Counted from the first letter of the stretch, positions 1-11,098 are shown. The stretch: DNA of 64,000 bases from Welwitschia mirabilis (GCA_051453625.1 JBOZIK010000001.1:70914974-70978973); one strand, 5' to 3'. The notes: generated by a model from the sequence alone, not told the origin. A program made the numbers and translations.

Positions 1-95
1 CCTCTAATAATTAATATTTTCTACACAAGATACAACATGTTTTGTTAAACAAAAAACATTAGTTTAACATCAAATTGACAAATAATAACTTAATA
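1..95 (-). repeat. Copia-1 3' LTR, inner end only
   Basis: These bases match 7471-7565 with scattered transitions. The terminal CAACA of the 5' LTR reads TAATA here, as expected from C-to-T decay. The polypurine tract follows directly at 96-109, which places the LTR/internal border at 95/96. Confidence 0.85.
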
Positions 96-109
96 ATCTT
101 CCCTTTGAT
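96..109 (-). other. Polypurine tract of Copia-1
   Basis: Read on the minus strand this is ATCAAAGGGAAGAT, a purine-rich run directly before the 3' LTR. It sits where plus-strand DNA priming occurs in copia elements and resembles the AAAGGGGGAGATT form common in plant copia. Confidence 0.75.
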
Positions 110-599
110 ATTGATAGCAAACTTATACTTAGTTGAAAATATTAATTCCTAAAAAAACTTCCCCTCAGAAAATGCCCATTAAATTTTCAAGTTATATTTA
201 CATTTGAATCAAATAAGACATCTTTAGAGATCTTCTAATTTGTGCCATAAATAAAATAATTTGGAGTACAATTTGTAAGGCAAATCAAATCCAAAATATG
301 TAACAAAAGTATTTTTAATCAAGAATTAAGTTATAGCCATAAGATATAATAATAATTATAGATCATGATTAAATAAATGTGTATTAAAACATGTGAGATA
401 GAAATGATAACAAAGTGCATTTTTATTACTGAAAATTGAACATTACAATGAAAATGTACTTATCAAGAGCAGCTAAACTGAACAAAGTTAAACAACATCT
501 AACTATTTCTCCCTTTTTTGATATTAATGATAAAAGAGAGATGAAAAACCAGCATTAAAACATAAGAAAACACAATCATAGAGAGAAGATCAATCAAAT

Positions 600-1740
600 T
601 CCTCTGCTTTTTCTTTTGATTCTTCTTCAGAATCTTCCTTGTCATCTTCCTCTTCTACTTCAGCTGCCTTCTATGTTGAGCTTCTAGCTTCCTCTAAAGT
701 ATCTACAATCTCATACCTAGCTACAATCAGAGCTTCTTTCATATGCCTGATATAAAAATCTATTTATCTCAAGTATGAAAGAGTCTCCTCTAGAGAGGCT
801 TACTTAGGAGAATAAGATTTAGAGGATCTCTTGAAACCTATAAAGATATGTAAGCAAGACAATTTCACATGTCCAATGGCTAACATAGGGTTAACTATTT
901 CTAACTTTAGGTAAAGGTAGGCTCCATACTAAAAACAAATGTTAGCAAATCAACATTAAGTATGGAAGAGTCATAGTCTTGTGATACTTCAACTAGGAGA
1001 CCATATTCTTCAACATAATGGCGAGGGCATCAATAGAATACCTAGTTCCTACCAAATACATCAGATATGCCCTATATTTGAAGATCTCATCACAATAACC
1101 TATCAAAGATAAGAAATAATAAGTAAACACTAAATGCAAAAAACTTGTGCTCTGAGGTAAGGAGAGACGTATAAAGGATGGTTTTCCACTTATGAAACTT
1201 ATCACAAAGATTCTTTGTTACCTCATCTTTGTCTTCCATGGAGTTATGAAGAGGCCAAAACTCATTATAATCTCCTCTTAAAATATTAGCAATGGCAACA
1301 ATGATGTTTGCATCAACTCTCATCTTCTTCCCCAAAACCATAGTTTTCAAGGTTGCATTGTTGGCATCATAAGAAGCATTACTATAGAACATCCTAGTGA
1401 AAAAGAAATAGGCAGATCCTAAAACATCAAGGAAGTAAAAAAGATCCAGATCTCATAAGAGTTGAACCAAATCTCAAAGTTCCTTGATCTCTGTAGTAGC
1501 AACAACCCTCTTTTGGCACACTGTCTTCTTCTCAAGATTCTCAGAAAACTTCTCTATTTCCTTTTCATACATGTTATAATAGAAATAAGAAGGATCTTTG
1601 TAGGCTATCTCTTTTTGTCACCTTCTGAAGGGACTCTCAGCCATTACAACCATGCAGCAGGAGCTTGGAGAGAAGAAAACCTACAAGAAAAAGCTATTTC
1701 TAAAGGAGACAAGTGGCTAGCAGATAATGGATAGGGTTTG
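600..1740 (-). pseudogene. Copia-1 extra 3' ORF (Sirevirus env-like / plant-transposon-type protein), decayed
   Basis: Between RNase H (ending near 2020) and the 3' LTR lies about 1.1 kb with long minus-strand open stretches. Two overlapping frames (1090-1392 and 993-1205) look like one protein split by a frameshift. The first includes ANNATLKTMVLGKKMRVDAN and FWPLHNSMEDKDEVTKNLCDKFHKW. The second includes CDEIFKYRAYLMYLVGTRYSI, which resembles the conserved core of plant proteins annotated as putative plant transposon protein. The C-terminal end (about 600-672) is a highly acidic Glu/Asp/Lys tail. The position matches the env-like third ORF of Sireviruses. Function is unknown. Family assignment is from memory of the pattern, not a search. 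Confidence 0.5.
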
Positions 1741-1834
1741 GGCTCTAATAGATTTTAAAGAAAAAGGATATCAAGTGAGATTTAATAGCAAAAGTAGGTT
1801 CACTGCCTTTTTCATGGCACTAAAATCTTATAAA

Positions 1835-1894
1835 TCTAGTTAACTAGTTTGAGGTCTAGTTGACTAGTTTGAGGTCTGGTTAACCCATCGAGAT
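1835..1894. repeat. 20-bp tandem repeat between RNase H and the extra ORF
   Basis: Three units of 20 bp start at 1835, 1855 and 1875 with the form TCTAGTTRACTAGTTTGAGG. The third is diverged. They contain the GTTRAC core that also recurs in the 5' LTR of this element. Confidence 0.75.
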
Positions 1895-2019
1895 GTAGGT
1901 CACAGTACTTTAGGTCCAGACAATCAGGTTTTCAATTTGTTAATTAACCACATCTAATCAACTAAATTTTAGATCTAGTTGATCATCCTATAATCAGTTA
2001 GATGATAGAGAGATAACCC

Positions 2020-3540
2020 CTGGCTCATTACAAAGAAGAAAAAAATTATTGAGGTTAAGAATTTAGTAAAGATATCAGTAAGTTAATGATTTATACTAAT
2101 AAAATTCATAGAAATATTTCCTTTTTCAACATAGCCTCTAAAAAAATAATATCTTAATTTAATATGTTTAGTTCTGGAATGTTGAACAGGGTTTTCAAAA
2201 ATATTAATCATACTAGTATTATCATAGAAAATAGAAATCTATTTAAAAAATACACCAAAATCCTTTAGCATTTCCTTCATCCAAAGGAAATGAGCGTAAC
2301 AACTCCCTGTAGCTATATACTCAGCTTCAACTATTAAAAGAAAGATTGAGTTTTGCTTTTTACTAGTTCATTCCACTAAGTAAGATCCTAATAGAAAACA
2401 ATAACCACTTATGCTTTTTCTATCATCCATACACCCAGTCTAATCTACATTACTAAATCTTGCAAGATCAAGATATGTCTCTATTAGGTACCATAATCCA
2501 AAATCACATGTTCTTTTTATATATCTTATTATTCTTTTGACTACTTATAGGTGTAATTCATTTGGTTAGATTTGGTATCTTGCACACACACCAATACTAA
2601 ACATAATATTGGATCTTCTTGCAGTTAGATATAATAAACTTTTTATCATACTTTTATAAAGTTTCTAGTCTATTAATTTTTCATGTTCATCTAGACTAAC
2701 TTTATAAGAAGTACACATAGGTGTGTTCATTGCTTTATCATTTTCCAATCCAAATCATTTGATCAAATCCTTTGCATATTTAGATTGAGATACAAAAATT
2801 CCATTTTTTGATTACTTAATCTGTAAGCTAAAAAACAATCTAACTTCTTCGATCATACTCATCTCAAAGCGTGTTATCATGATATTTACAAATTCTTTTG
2901 ATAAAACTTCGCTAAAGGCATAAAAATTTAATATCATCCACATAAATTTGTATAATAATAAAATGCTCTTTCAAGTTCTTGATAAATAAAATTTCATCAA
3001 CCATTCCACGAATATAACCATTTTCATTTAAAGATGTGGCTAACTTTTTATACCAAACTCTTGGAGCTTGCTTTAACCTATATAAAGCCTTCTTAAGTCT
3101 ATACATATAATCAAATTTATAAGGATCTATGAACCGTTACTGTTGTTCTACATACATCTCTTCATTTAGGATTTCATTTAAAAAGGCACTCTTACATCCA
3201 TTTGATACACTTTAATATCCTTAAAGGTTGCATAAGACGAAAATATTCTAATGCTATCAAGCATTTCAATAAGAGCAAAAGTATCACCAACATCAATACC
3301 TTTAATTTGATTATAGCCTGGTGCCACTAGTCTTGCTTTATTTTTGATAATATTGTTTTTTTAATCACATTTGTTTTTAAAGATCCACTTAGTCCTGATA
3401 ACATTTTTGTTCTTTGGCCTTTCAACAAGCTTTTATACATCATTTCTTTTAAATTTTTGCAACTCATCTTGCATGGCCATCATCCACTCATTATAAGATG
3501 CTGATTATTTAAACTTCTTAGATTTAATTTGCAAAACATA
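2020..3540 (-). pseudogene. Copia-1 reverse transcriptase and RNase H, decayed
   Basis: The minus strand encodes a copia RT. Its best-preserved part (2912-3106) carries YRLKKALYRLKQAPRVWY followed by the catalytic YVDD at 2933-2944. Upstream, frames read TFALIEMLDSIRIF and YQMDVRVPF, the fingers/palm part of the family. Downstream, RNase H is recognisable from MDDRKSISGYCFLLGS, VEAEYIATGSCYAHFLWMKEML and DNTSMINIFENPVQHSRTKHI, ending near 2020. Many in-frame stops and at least one frameshift interrupt it. The YVDD is intact but no continuous protein remains. Confidence 0.88.
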
Positions 3541-3699
3541 ACAAATTTGAGCACAAAAAATCTTCATAGAGTTTCTTATTCTAATTTTTAAGTTAACTTC
3601 TCAAATAATAGACCCTAAAGAATAATCTTTTAGTTCTTTAAAATTTTTAGTAGTGACTTCTTTTGTTGAAACTTCTTTTTTCAATAGAAATTTCTTTTA

Positions 3700-5030
3700 T
3701 TATGTGAGTACTTGGAGATATGTTTTCTTCATCACTGAAAATAATAGATTTTATGCTAATATCATCTATTTACACATTTGTTGACTCTTTCATAGTCAAT
3801 CGTATCTTGTTGAAAACACAGTAGGATCTACTTCTAGTAGAATATCCCAAAAATGTTACTTCATTAGCCTTAGATTCAAATTTACTTAGGGGTTCTCTAT
3901 CCTTTAACATATAGCACTTACTCCCAAAGACTTTAAAGTAAGAAATGTTTAGTTATCTTCCTTTTTATAGATCATAAGGAGTTCTATTCATTTCCATTCT
4001 AAGGTAAACTATATTTATGATATAACATGTGGTGCTTACAGATTCAGTCCAAAATGGTTTTGAAACCTCCTTCTCATTTAACATCGTTCTTGCCATTTCT
4101 TAAAAGACTCTATTTTTCTCTCAATACTTCTATTTTTTGGAGCTATTTTAGGGGTTGATATTTGATGATCAATACCGTTGTCAATGTAATACTTTTTAAA
4201 TAAATTATTTTCAAACTCACCAACATGATTGCTTCTTATTTTTTTATAGTATAACCTTTTTCATTTTGAATTCTATTGCATATTTTAACCCAATGTCTAT
4301 ACATTTTAGATTTGTTTGAAAAAAAGTCAATCCAAGTATATCTTGAGTAATCATCAACCATAGTTAAAAAAGATAGTGTCTTCTATATTTTTTTTTTTTT
4401 TTTTTAAACTTTGAGTTTGAGCTGGTCTTACCAAATCCATATGAATAAGCTCTAAAAGCATTATTGTCGAAACTTAGTTTTTACTTTTATGTGATGTTCT
4501 TACTTATTTTCCTTTTTGACACACATCACAAAGATCATGTTTTTCTATGTTAAGTTTTAGAATTCCTTTGATAATTTCTTTTCTAATAATTATTTTTAAA
4601 TAATCATAATTCATGTGACCTAAATATTTATGTCAAAGTTCTTCTTAATTAACATGAGAAAAATAAGAAGCAGAAAATGATTGATCAATGCTATAGACAT
4701 TATCTATTCTTTTTGCTTTGAGAATAATATCATTTATTTTACCATATCTAACTTCACATTTAGTACTATTGAAAACAACCTTATGACTTTGTCACAAATT
4801 TGACTAATGCTAAGTAAATTATGCTTCAAACCATTAATATACAAAACTTCATTTATTTTGGATAAGTTACCCCAACTGATGCTTTAGATTCTTTCGTTTT
4901 TAACTTTTGGATTATCACCGAAAGTAACTTCTTTACCATCAAAGTCATCCAACTACTTAAACCTAGGCTTTTCTTTTGTCATATGTCTAGAGAATCCACT
5001 TTTAAAATACCAACTAGTTCTATTTGACAC
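3700..5030 (-). pseudogene. Copia-1 protease end, GAG-pre-integrase and integrase, decayed
   Basis: At about 4980-5030 the minus strand reads WYFKSGFSRHMT. The family motif is WYLDSGCSRHMTGD, so the protease catalytic Asp of DSG is Lys here. Left of it come the GAG-pre-integrase zinc-binding block (HKYLGH and CDVCQKGK) and the start of the integrase core (LIHMDLVRP), then DDYSRYTWIDFF and NEKGYTIKK before frameshifts scramble the rest. A poly(T) run of about 18 bases at 4388-4405 adds a further frame disruption. This is a dead remnant. Confidence 0.85.
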
Positions 5031-5370
5031 CTTGAAAGCTCTTTAAATCAAAGGGCTTTTCAAATTATCATCTTTTACCCACTTTGTCCTTTTGGACTGA
5101 CGTGGTATACCTTCTTTTGGAACAAATTTGAAAGGAAAGGCACTAATAAAATTTTAAAATAACATTAATTTTATAGCATTGAAAAATAACTTGGAATGAC
5201 CTAACTTACCACAAAAATGACATGTAACTTTAAAAATAAACTTATTTTTCCAAGTTACCTAATTTTGCTAATTTTGTGGCCTTTCAAAGATGAAACAAAT
5301 ACTGATCTTGTCATGAGCTGATTTCCATATTATAAGAATCTATTCTAATTTAGTTAAACTATTTGAAAAT

Positions 5371-6636
5371 TTATTGACAAAATGTGATAAGATTTTTTAC
5401 CTCTATTAAAAGTTTGGAATTTTCAGATTTGACCATCTTATACTTTGTTTCTAATTCCTCCTTTTCTTTAGTGAGAGTTTTTACAATCTTGTTTAGATCA
5501 TTGATGCACTTTGCCAGTGTTGTACACTCCATGTAAAGTTCCTGACATGTGTGTTCAAGTTCATTCTGATCTTCTTCAATGAGATTTAAGTCATCAAGTT
5601 TAGATAAGTAGGGCAGGTTCTGTATTGAAGGCATAATTACCATGAATGAGAGCCTTCAATCACCAACTGATTCTTAGCTAAAACTGTTATCATCCTCTTC
5701 TTCTATATTATTCCATGTAGTAATGAATAAATATGTCTTTAACTTTCTTTTTTTGTTATTATTATTTGAACACTCATTTGCAATGTGTCCATAGCCTTTA
5801 CATGCATAACATTGGATCTGCTTTTCTTTATCTTGGTCTTTTCTAAACTTGGAGTAATTTATTTTTGTTCATCTACTTGGTTCACTTTTTTTTTTCTTCT
5901 CTGTAAAAATTTCTTAAATCTCCTTGCTAGTCTTTTCTGACATGTATTCTTCTTGCACATATTTCAAAGCAATACCTTTGTTTAGAAAATTTTAATTCAT
6001 AAGTTTATCAATTACATTGCAATTCCTCAAGCACCATCCTATCTATGTTCTTACTCTTTTTGATTGTAGTGACTTTTGGCTTAAATATTTTTGGAAGAGA
6101 TCTCAGTACTTTTCAAACCACCTTTGCCTCACCCATTCTTTTACCTAGACTTGCCATGGAATTTATGATGTCGGTAAGTCTAGCAAAGAATTCCTATAGA
6201 GTCTCCTCCTTATCTATATGAATGTCTTCAAATTTGGAAATAAGCATTTGAAGTTTGGCCTACTTAATAGTGGGTGTTCCTTTATGTGCAATTTTAAGTA
6301 TGTTCCAAGCTTCTTTCACATGTTCATAGTTTACAATTCATTTGAAATCATCTCTACAAACTACATAAAAAATTGCATTAAGAGCAAAAGTTTCTATTGT
6401 AGCTTTGAATCTGTTAGTAGGGGTTCATTGGTCTCTAATTTTTGCTACTACAATGGTATTTATATGGGCATTAGTTTTAGTCAGAGTGAGCATAATATAA
6501 TCATTGTAAATGACCTCTTCAATGTCTGTGTCTAGGAACCTAGGAAAGATTCTCATACATGATTTCCAATACCATAGTTTAATCCATCAAACATGGGTGG
6601 ATAACCAATGGAAAAACTATCTAAAGGGTTACTCAT
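5371..6636 (-). pseudogene. Copia-1 gag: UBN2-type capsid region, CCHC knuckle and coiled coil, decayed
   Basis: The likely start is the minus-strand ATG at 6636-6634 (MSNPLDSFSIGYPPMFDG), 50 bp inside the primer site. A UBN2-type gag domain follows (KEAWNILKIAHKGT, FEDIHIDKEETL, FFARLTDIINSM, LRSLPKIFKPKVTTI). A complete CCHC knuckle lies at 5770-5811 (CYACKGYGHIANEC). The last part, 5371-5643, is an open 90-codon stretch rich in Leu, Glu, Asp and Lys with heptad-like spacing (LTKEKEELETKYKMV), consistent with a coiled coil. The first two thirds contain several stops. In an active copy this protein forms the cytoplasmic virus-like particle. Confidence 0.88.
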
Positions 6637-6687
6637 TTTTGGGTTCTAGATTCTATAGCTATTAGGATCTAACATAAACTCTACTAA

Positions 6688-6699
6688 GCTCTGATACCA
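6688..6699 (-). other. Primer-binding site of Copia-1 (tRNA-iMet)
   Basis: On the minus strand the site reads TGGTATCAGAGC, a perfect 12-base complement to the 3' end of plant initiator tRNA-Met. It lies 10 bases inside the 5' LTR border at 6710. Confidence 0.92.
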
Positions 6700-6709
6700 A
6701 ATTTAGGAT

Positions 6710-7565
6710 TGAGAACTTTAGGGGATGACTAGGGTTTTAAAATAATTGAATACATTAACAAAAATAATTTTACTCAAAATAAACACTAAAAACTTGTGCA
6801 AATAAATCTAAAACTATTATTAAAAAATAAAGAATATAAAGCATAGAAATACTGAAGATGATGCACACCAGATTTAGAGTAGAGTGGTTTGAAAAACACC
6901 CTACTCCGCTCTCGACAATCAGCTTCTACCCAGGCTTGATCTAGATCTCCATTAATCTCTTTCCAGGTATTTCAAGTTTACTTCTAATCTTTATAATCAA
7001 ACTTTTCTAAGGCTCAGTTTTAACTTTTAGTAATAATGCGAAGTGGTGACACTGGTGTGCCAAAAAGCATAGGTCTCACCTAATCTCTAGCTCAAGAATG
7101 GTATTGCTACATTTCTTGAGAAAATGGTACAATCCACATGCACACAGTGCAACTAACTTGACCAAGGATATAATGATAACAACAGCTCTTAATTCGTCTT
7201 TGGTTAGGTAGAAAGAATGTCAATAAGTACAACAAATGATTTTACAATATTCAAAGTGATACGAGTCGACCTCTTAATGATCGGTTGTGAAGTATATGAT
7301 GCATAGATCTAGTCGACCCCTCATGTGTCTAATTGACTCCTCTGAATTTAGTTCATCTCTATGTGATATTCAGGTGTAGTCAACCCCTTAAGAATCTGGT
7401 TGACCCCTCAAGAGGGTATGAAAACTAATAGGTTTAGGTTGAAATTGTGATAAATTATTTTAGCTTTAAACCTATAATGATTAATATTTTCTACATAAGA
7501 TACAACATGTTTTGCTAAACAAAAAGCATTAGTTTGACATCAAATTGGCAAATAATAACTCAACA
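6710..7565 (-). repeat. Copia-1 5' LTR (856 bp)
   Basis: The plus strand starts TGAGAAC at 6710 and ends CAACA at 7565, so the LTR has the TG...CA ends of the class. The right 95 bases recur at 1-95. The LTR holds a spaced set of GTYRAC-type motifs followed by C-rich bases (7265, 7312, 7332, 7379 and 7399). Confidence 0.85.
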
Positions 7566-9407
7566 AAAAAAGGGTGGAAATCCTCAAGATTGTTGTATTA
7601 TGCTATCATGGGTTACCTCTTTAGAATGATGTAAGGTACTTTAATAATGTCATTCTTAAACACATCTTTACTAAAGTAATAGTTATGTGAGTGACCTTCT
7701 GAAAGCTTTTTATTAAAATTAGTAAAGTTAAATTTTGTAAGAAAATTCGTTTGTCTTGAATAAAATAAAGTTTTGAAATATGATCCAATCCAAAGATAAT
7801 TATTTACATATGCCAACTAAGTAGAGCTTCTTGGTAAGCATGTAGGTGATCAAAACTTAAAAGGACACAACTAGAATAAGATTTCATATTACTTTTTCCA
7901 TTTTACAAGATAGTGTTCCTCCTCACCCCCCTCTCCCCTCCCCTCCCCTCTTCTACTCCTCCCAACCCCCCTCTCCCCCCTTTTTTTCCCCATTCACATG
8001 AAGCTTCTCATAAACTCTAATAACTCAAAATATTGCACTCTGATAAATAGTATTACATTTAAAATTGGTAGAAGCACTTTGAGTAGGGAGGTTTATGATA
8101 GAAGAAAATTCATATTGATCTTGCCTTTTATCTTTTGGATAAAAATAAAGCTAACATTTGTTTTCCAATTTTAAAAATTAAATAATAACCAAATGATTTA
8201 TGAAAACATCACTAGATATTAATAGTAAATATTCATACCATTTTGGAAGAAAACTAAAATTAAGATAGATGATTTAATTCACTTACTCTAATATTCAAGT
8301 GAAACTATATAAAGTAAATTGAAATTCATAGATAATTTTTAGGATTTACAATAATTTTGATAAATAAAATAGTTGAAATACAGTTTGTTTGCATTCTTCT
8401 CTAATAATACACTTGTCATACCAGTTATCAAATTATCAGTGAATGATAAGTTAAGATTTATACTTGAAGAGATTGAATATTGTTTTCACATATATTGATA
8501 AGAAATATGATACTCATTAATAAACTTTGATAGTATCTAGCATAACATGGGATAAAGAAAACTATGTTATACTGGAAGTTGAGGTTGAACAACCAACCAT
8601 GGTAGGTGATGTACAAACCTATACTTCAAGTACAAAACAAAAGTAGAAGTATGATTTTTCTAATATTCATTACATAAGGATTTATTTTAAAAATAATATT
8701 TTAATTATATATAAAAATAAATGACATGGCTTAATACACGTTAAAGACATTTCAAAGTGAATATATCAACAAAATAAAATAAAAAAAAGAAAATAGGAAA
8801 AGTATGACACACATTAATCATTGATTTAGATTTATCATTTTTAAAGACTCATTTTATTTGACCTTTAAAAGAAAGACTAATTTACAGGATTGATAAATGT
8901 GGTTTTTTTCTAATGCTTATATATGTTAGGAATTAGAAAAATAGCCATGACATACATAAGAAAAACTTTACCAAAAACATACACAACTCAGTAAAACATT
9001 CTTAACAACCATGACGTTCATACTCTATGGGACATCGTTTACATTTTTCATATTAATAAGCCTTCAAAACTCAAACAAACTAATGATCATACTTAGTAAG
9101 CAGTTTTTCATTTCTGTTATCATAAGAATTAATCAGAAGTCAAAGCATTTTCCAATAGCTACTCAAATTAATTGTACAACTCCTTAAAGCCCCTTCTTGT
9201 CTATGTCTAAATGTTTGTAAGCATTTAATATACTTGCTTAACCTCCCTATGGAATGTGTTGTATGTACAACTCAAAAACCATAGGGTCATTCCAAATTTA
9301 TATGATGTTTTACTTTTAGTGCTCTTTAATACTAAGTATGATGTATCCTAAAGCAAGCACCTTAAAGATTCTTACAATTATGTCATTTCCAAAATTTCTA
9401 TAACAAT
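7566..9407. other. Intergenic, no gene recognised
   Basis: AT-rich sequence between Copia-1 and the nsLTP island. Apart from the C-rich tract at 7915-7991 I see no coding region, LTR pair or RNA gene. Short open frames here have no recognisable domain. Confidence 0.6.
7915..7991 (-). repeat. C-rich homopyrimidine tract with two G-quadruplex motifs on the minus strand
   Basis: The plus strand is almost only C and T. C runs at 7926-7931, 7935-7938, 7940-7943 and 7945-7948 are separated by loops of 3, 1 and 1 bases. A second group at 7961-7963, 7966-7971, 7975-7980 and 7988-7991 has loops of 2, 3 and 7. The G-rich strand can therefore form quadruplexes, and the C-rich strand could form an i-motif or triplex. 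It stands out sharply in AT-rich surroundings. Confidence 0.85.
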
Positions 9408-9537
9408 TTGACAGCTTCTCTCTTAGTTTTCTCTTTCTAAAATTATTGGAGAAGCATATGTTAAGACTAGTTTTCACAGCTTCTCTCTTGGTTTTCTCTT
9501 TCTAAAATTATTGGAGAAGCATATGTTAAGACTAGTT
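9408..9537. repeat. 65-bp tandem duplication upstream of the nsLTP gene
   Basis: Copies at 9408-9472 and 9473-9537 are nearly identical; I count two mismatches (G/C at 9410/9475 and A/G inside TCTTRGTT). This is much less diverged than other repeats in the window, so the duplication is recent. It lies about 0.65 kb upstream of the TATA box. Confidence 0.9.
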
Positions 9538-10153
9538 GTTGGATGGACATGCCCACAGTTTCAGAGGAATGTGCCATTGTCAGCGGAAATTAGTTTCAAA
9601 GGAATTGTCAATAAGATTGCAAACCTATGTATAGAATGTATATTCCTTTCTAGTCAATGTTTTGCATTTTCTCTCATAGGTAACATGTTTTCTGTGTTAA
9701 TTTATCTCTTCTAACAAATTTGTCACTCTTATTTAGGTATTTTCTATATAAAAATTGTATTTCTGTATTTTTTAATTTCTAAGACAATAACTTATATAAG
9801 ATATTTTTTTACTAATATTTTTATTTCTCTCAGATGTAAAAACTCGAACACCGCCCTCATTATCTTATTGTTGTGATATTAAACTTCAACTTCATATAAC
9901 TATAATAATTACTAAAATAGATTATTTAATTAAACGCAAAAACTTTATAATATATCAATCAATTTATCTAATGTTTAACCATAACCTCTATTTAAATGCA
10001 GCACTAGTAAAACCCAGTAGCGTCTGTATCAGTTGCAGAGAATCTGTTTAAACGGAGAGTATCTCCAAACAATCTGATTACAAAATCCCTTCTCATAAGT
10101 TGTGTTTTAGTTGAGGAAACGCACCATTAATGAGACTGCAACCGAAGAAACTC

Positions 10154-10161
10154 TATAAAAG
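10154..10161 (+). promoter_or_regulatory. TATA box of the nsLTP gene
   Basis: TATAAAAG lies 50 bases before the chosen ATG at 10211. Transcription would begin roughly 25-35 bases downstream, near 10185, giving a short 5' UTR. Because the box lies inside the open frame that runs back to the ATG at 10130, it argues against that upstream start. A weaker TATTTAAAT at about 9989-9997 is an alternative. Confidence 0.65.
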
Positions 10162-10210
10162 ATATTCGCAATTCGCCTTGGTAACATCACTCACAGAGTT
10201 CTTTCACAAA

Positions 10211-10579
10211 ATGACCAATATCGCACTGCAATTCGGTGCCGTTGCACTAAGCCTGATGATTATTCTGTATGAAGGAGGTTTCCAACAAGCTGAAGCGAAG
10301 ATATCGTGCACAACTCTTTTGAAAGATCTCTTGCCATGCGTTTCCTATATGACGCAGATCGGAGATCAGATCATGCCGCCGAGTGCTGATTGCTGCAACG
10401 AAGTGAAGAAGCTTGCAGGCATGTCTCTCTCATCGCAGGATAAAAAAGACGCCTGCGAGTGTCTCAAACAGAGGTCCAACTCTCGCAACATCAATTGGAA
10501 TGCCGTTTCTAAGCTTCCTAAGTTCTGCAATGTTAAAAGTCCCCTTGCCGTTTCACCAAATGCCAAATGCTCTGCGTAA
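10211..10579 (+). CDS. Non-specific lipid transfer protein, type I-like, single exon
   Basis: A 122-residue secreted protein. Residues 1 to about 29 form a signal peptide (hydrophobic core, ending QAEA before KISC). The mature part has the eight-cysteine motif C33-x9-C43-x17-C61C62-x19-C82-x1-C84-x21-C106-x13-C120, close to type I nsLTP spacing, with a hydrophilic residue (Glu83) between C82 and C84. The two family pentapeptides appear as SSQDK (74-78) and PLAVS (111-115). In the family four disulfides enclose a hydrophobic tunnel that binds acyl lipids in the cell wall space, with roles in cuticle and defence. No introns are evident and the frame is intact. The frame also opens at ATG 10130, but that would place 27 residues before the signal peptide and a TATA box inside the ORF. 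Local base composition is richer in G, C and CpG than the surroundings. Confidence 0.93.
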   Translation: MTNIALQFGAVALSLMIILYEGGFQQAEAKISCTTLLKDLLPCVSYMTQIGDQIMPPSADCCNEVKKLAGMSLSSQDKKDACECLKQRSNSRNINWNAVSKLPKFCNVKSPLAVSPNAKCSA

Positions 10580-10613
10580 GATTTCGTTTCGCGTCTATTT
10601 TTTCCCCCTAACA

Positions 10614-10619
10614 AATAAA
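10614..10619 (+). terminator. Poly(A) signal of the nsLTP gene
   Basis: AATAAA lies 35 bases after the TAA stop, a usual position for the near-upstream polyadenylation element of plant genes. Confidence 0.6.
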
Positions 10620-11098
10620 TGCTTAAGTCGACAATAACTTAAAGTCTTTGTTTCTAATGAGCATTCCACTGCAGCATACATTAAAGCGACTGGAAAGTAT
10701 GTCAATGAGATATGAAAGGCCGGTGCAATCCTTGTTTCGTTAGCGTTTAGTCTGCTTGACTAGGTTTTCAGACGTGGAAATATGTCCAGTGCTTTTTCCA
10801 AGGTTCACTGCACGTCTTCAGATAACAGGCTTCTGATGTAATCTCTTGCTCTAGAAATATTGTTAATAACAGTGTGTTAATTGTTCATGCTTTTTTTGCT
10901 GGAATTTTTGGCTGCTTTACTGAGATAATTCAGTGAAAAATCAGGCCTTCGAATATGTTACTGTTTCAATTTTATAGCTAATTTACAGTAATTTATCCCT
11001 AATCCCCTTCTCTGATAAGACATTCTTAAGCCCCTGTACTCGACATTGAACGATTACCGGAAGAAAATTAAAAATAAAAGAAATATAGTTTTAATAAA

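Larger units (their letters stand above)
1..7565 (-). mobile_element. Copia-1: Sirevirus-like Ty1/copia retrotransposon, left end cut by window
   Basis: The first 95 bases repeat at about 7471-7565, so the window opens in the 3' LTR of an element read on the minus strand and the 5' LTR ends at 7565. Between them, in minus-strand order, come an iMet primer site, gag with a CCHC knuckle and coiled coil, protease and integrase remnants, reverse transcriptase and RNase H, an extra ORF, and a polypurine tract. The domain order (protease, integrase, RT, RNase H) is that of Ty1/copia. The coiled coil after the knuckle and the extra ORF between RNase H and the 3' LTR suggest the Sirevirus lineage. 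Every coding block carries stops and frameshifts, so the copy cannot act autonomously. The left flank and TSD are outside the window. Confidence 0.9.

Noticed and set aside
1462-1734. 90-codon plus-strand ORF
   Set aside because: It is antisense to the Copia-1 extra ORF, which explains the conserved minus-strand reading better.
9511-9714. 67-codon plus-strand ORF upstream of the nsLTP
   Set aside because: It begins inside the 65-bp duplication, has no recognised domain, and a hydrophobic end is expected by chance in T-rich DNA.
10366-10637. Open frames overlapping the nsLTP on both strands (minus 10366-10614, plus 10413-10637)
   Set aside because: They are shadows of the nsLTP reading frame. 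They lack domains, while the nsLTP frame has a signal peptide and the full eight-cysteine motif.
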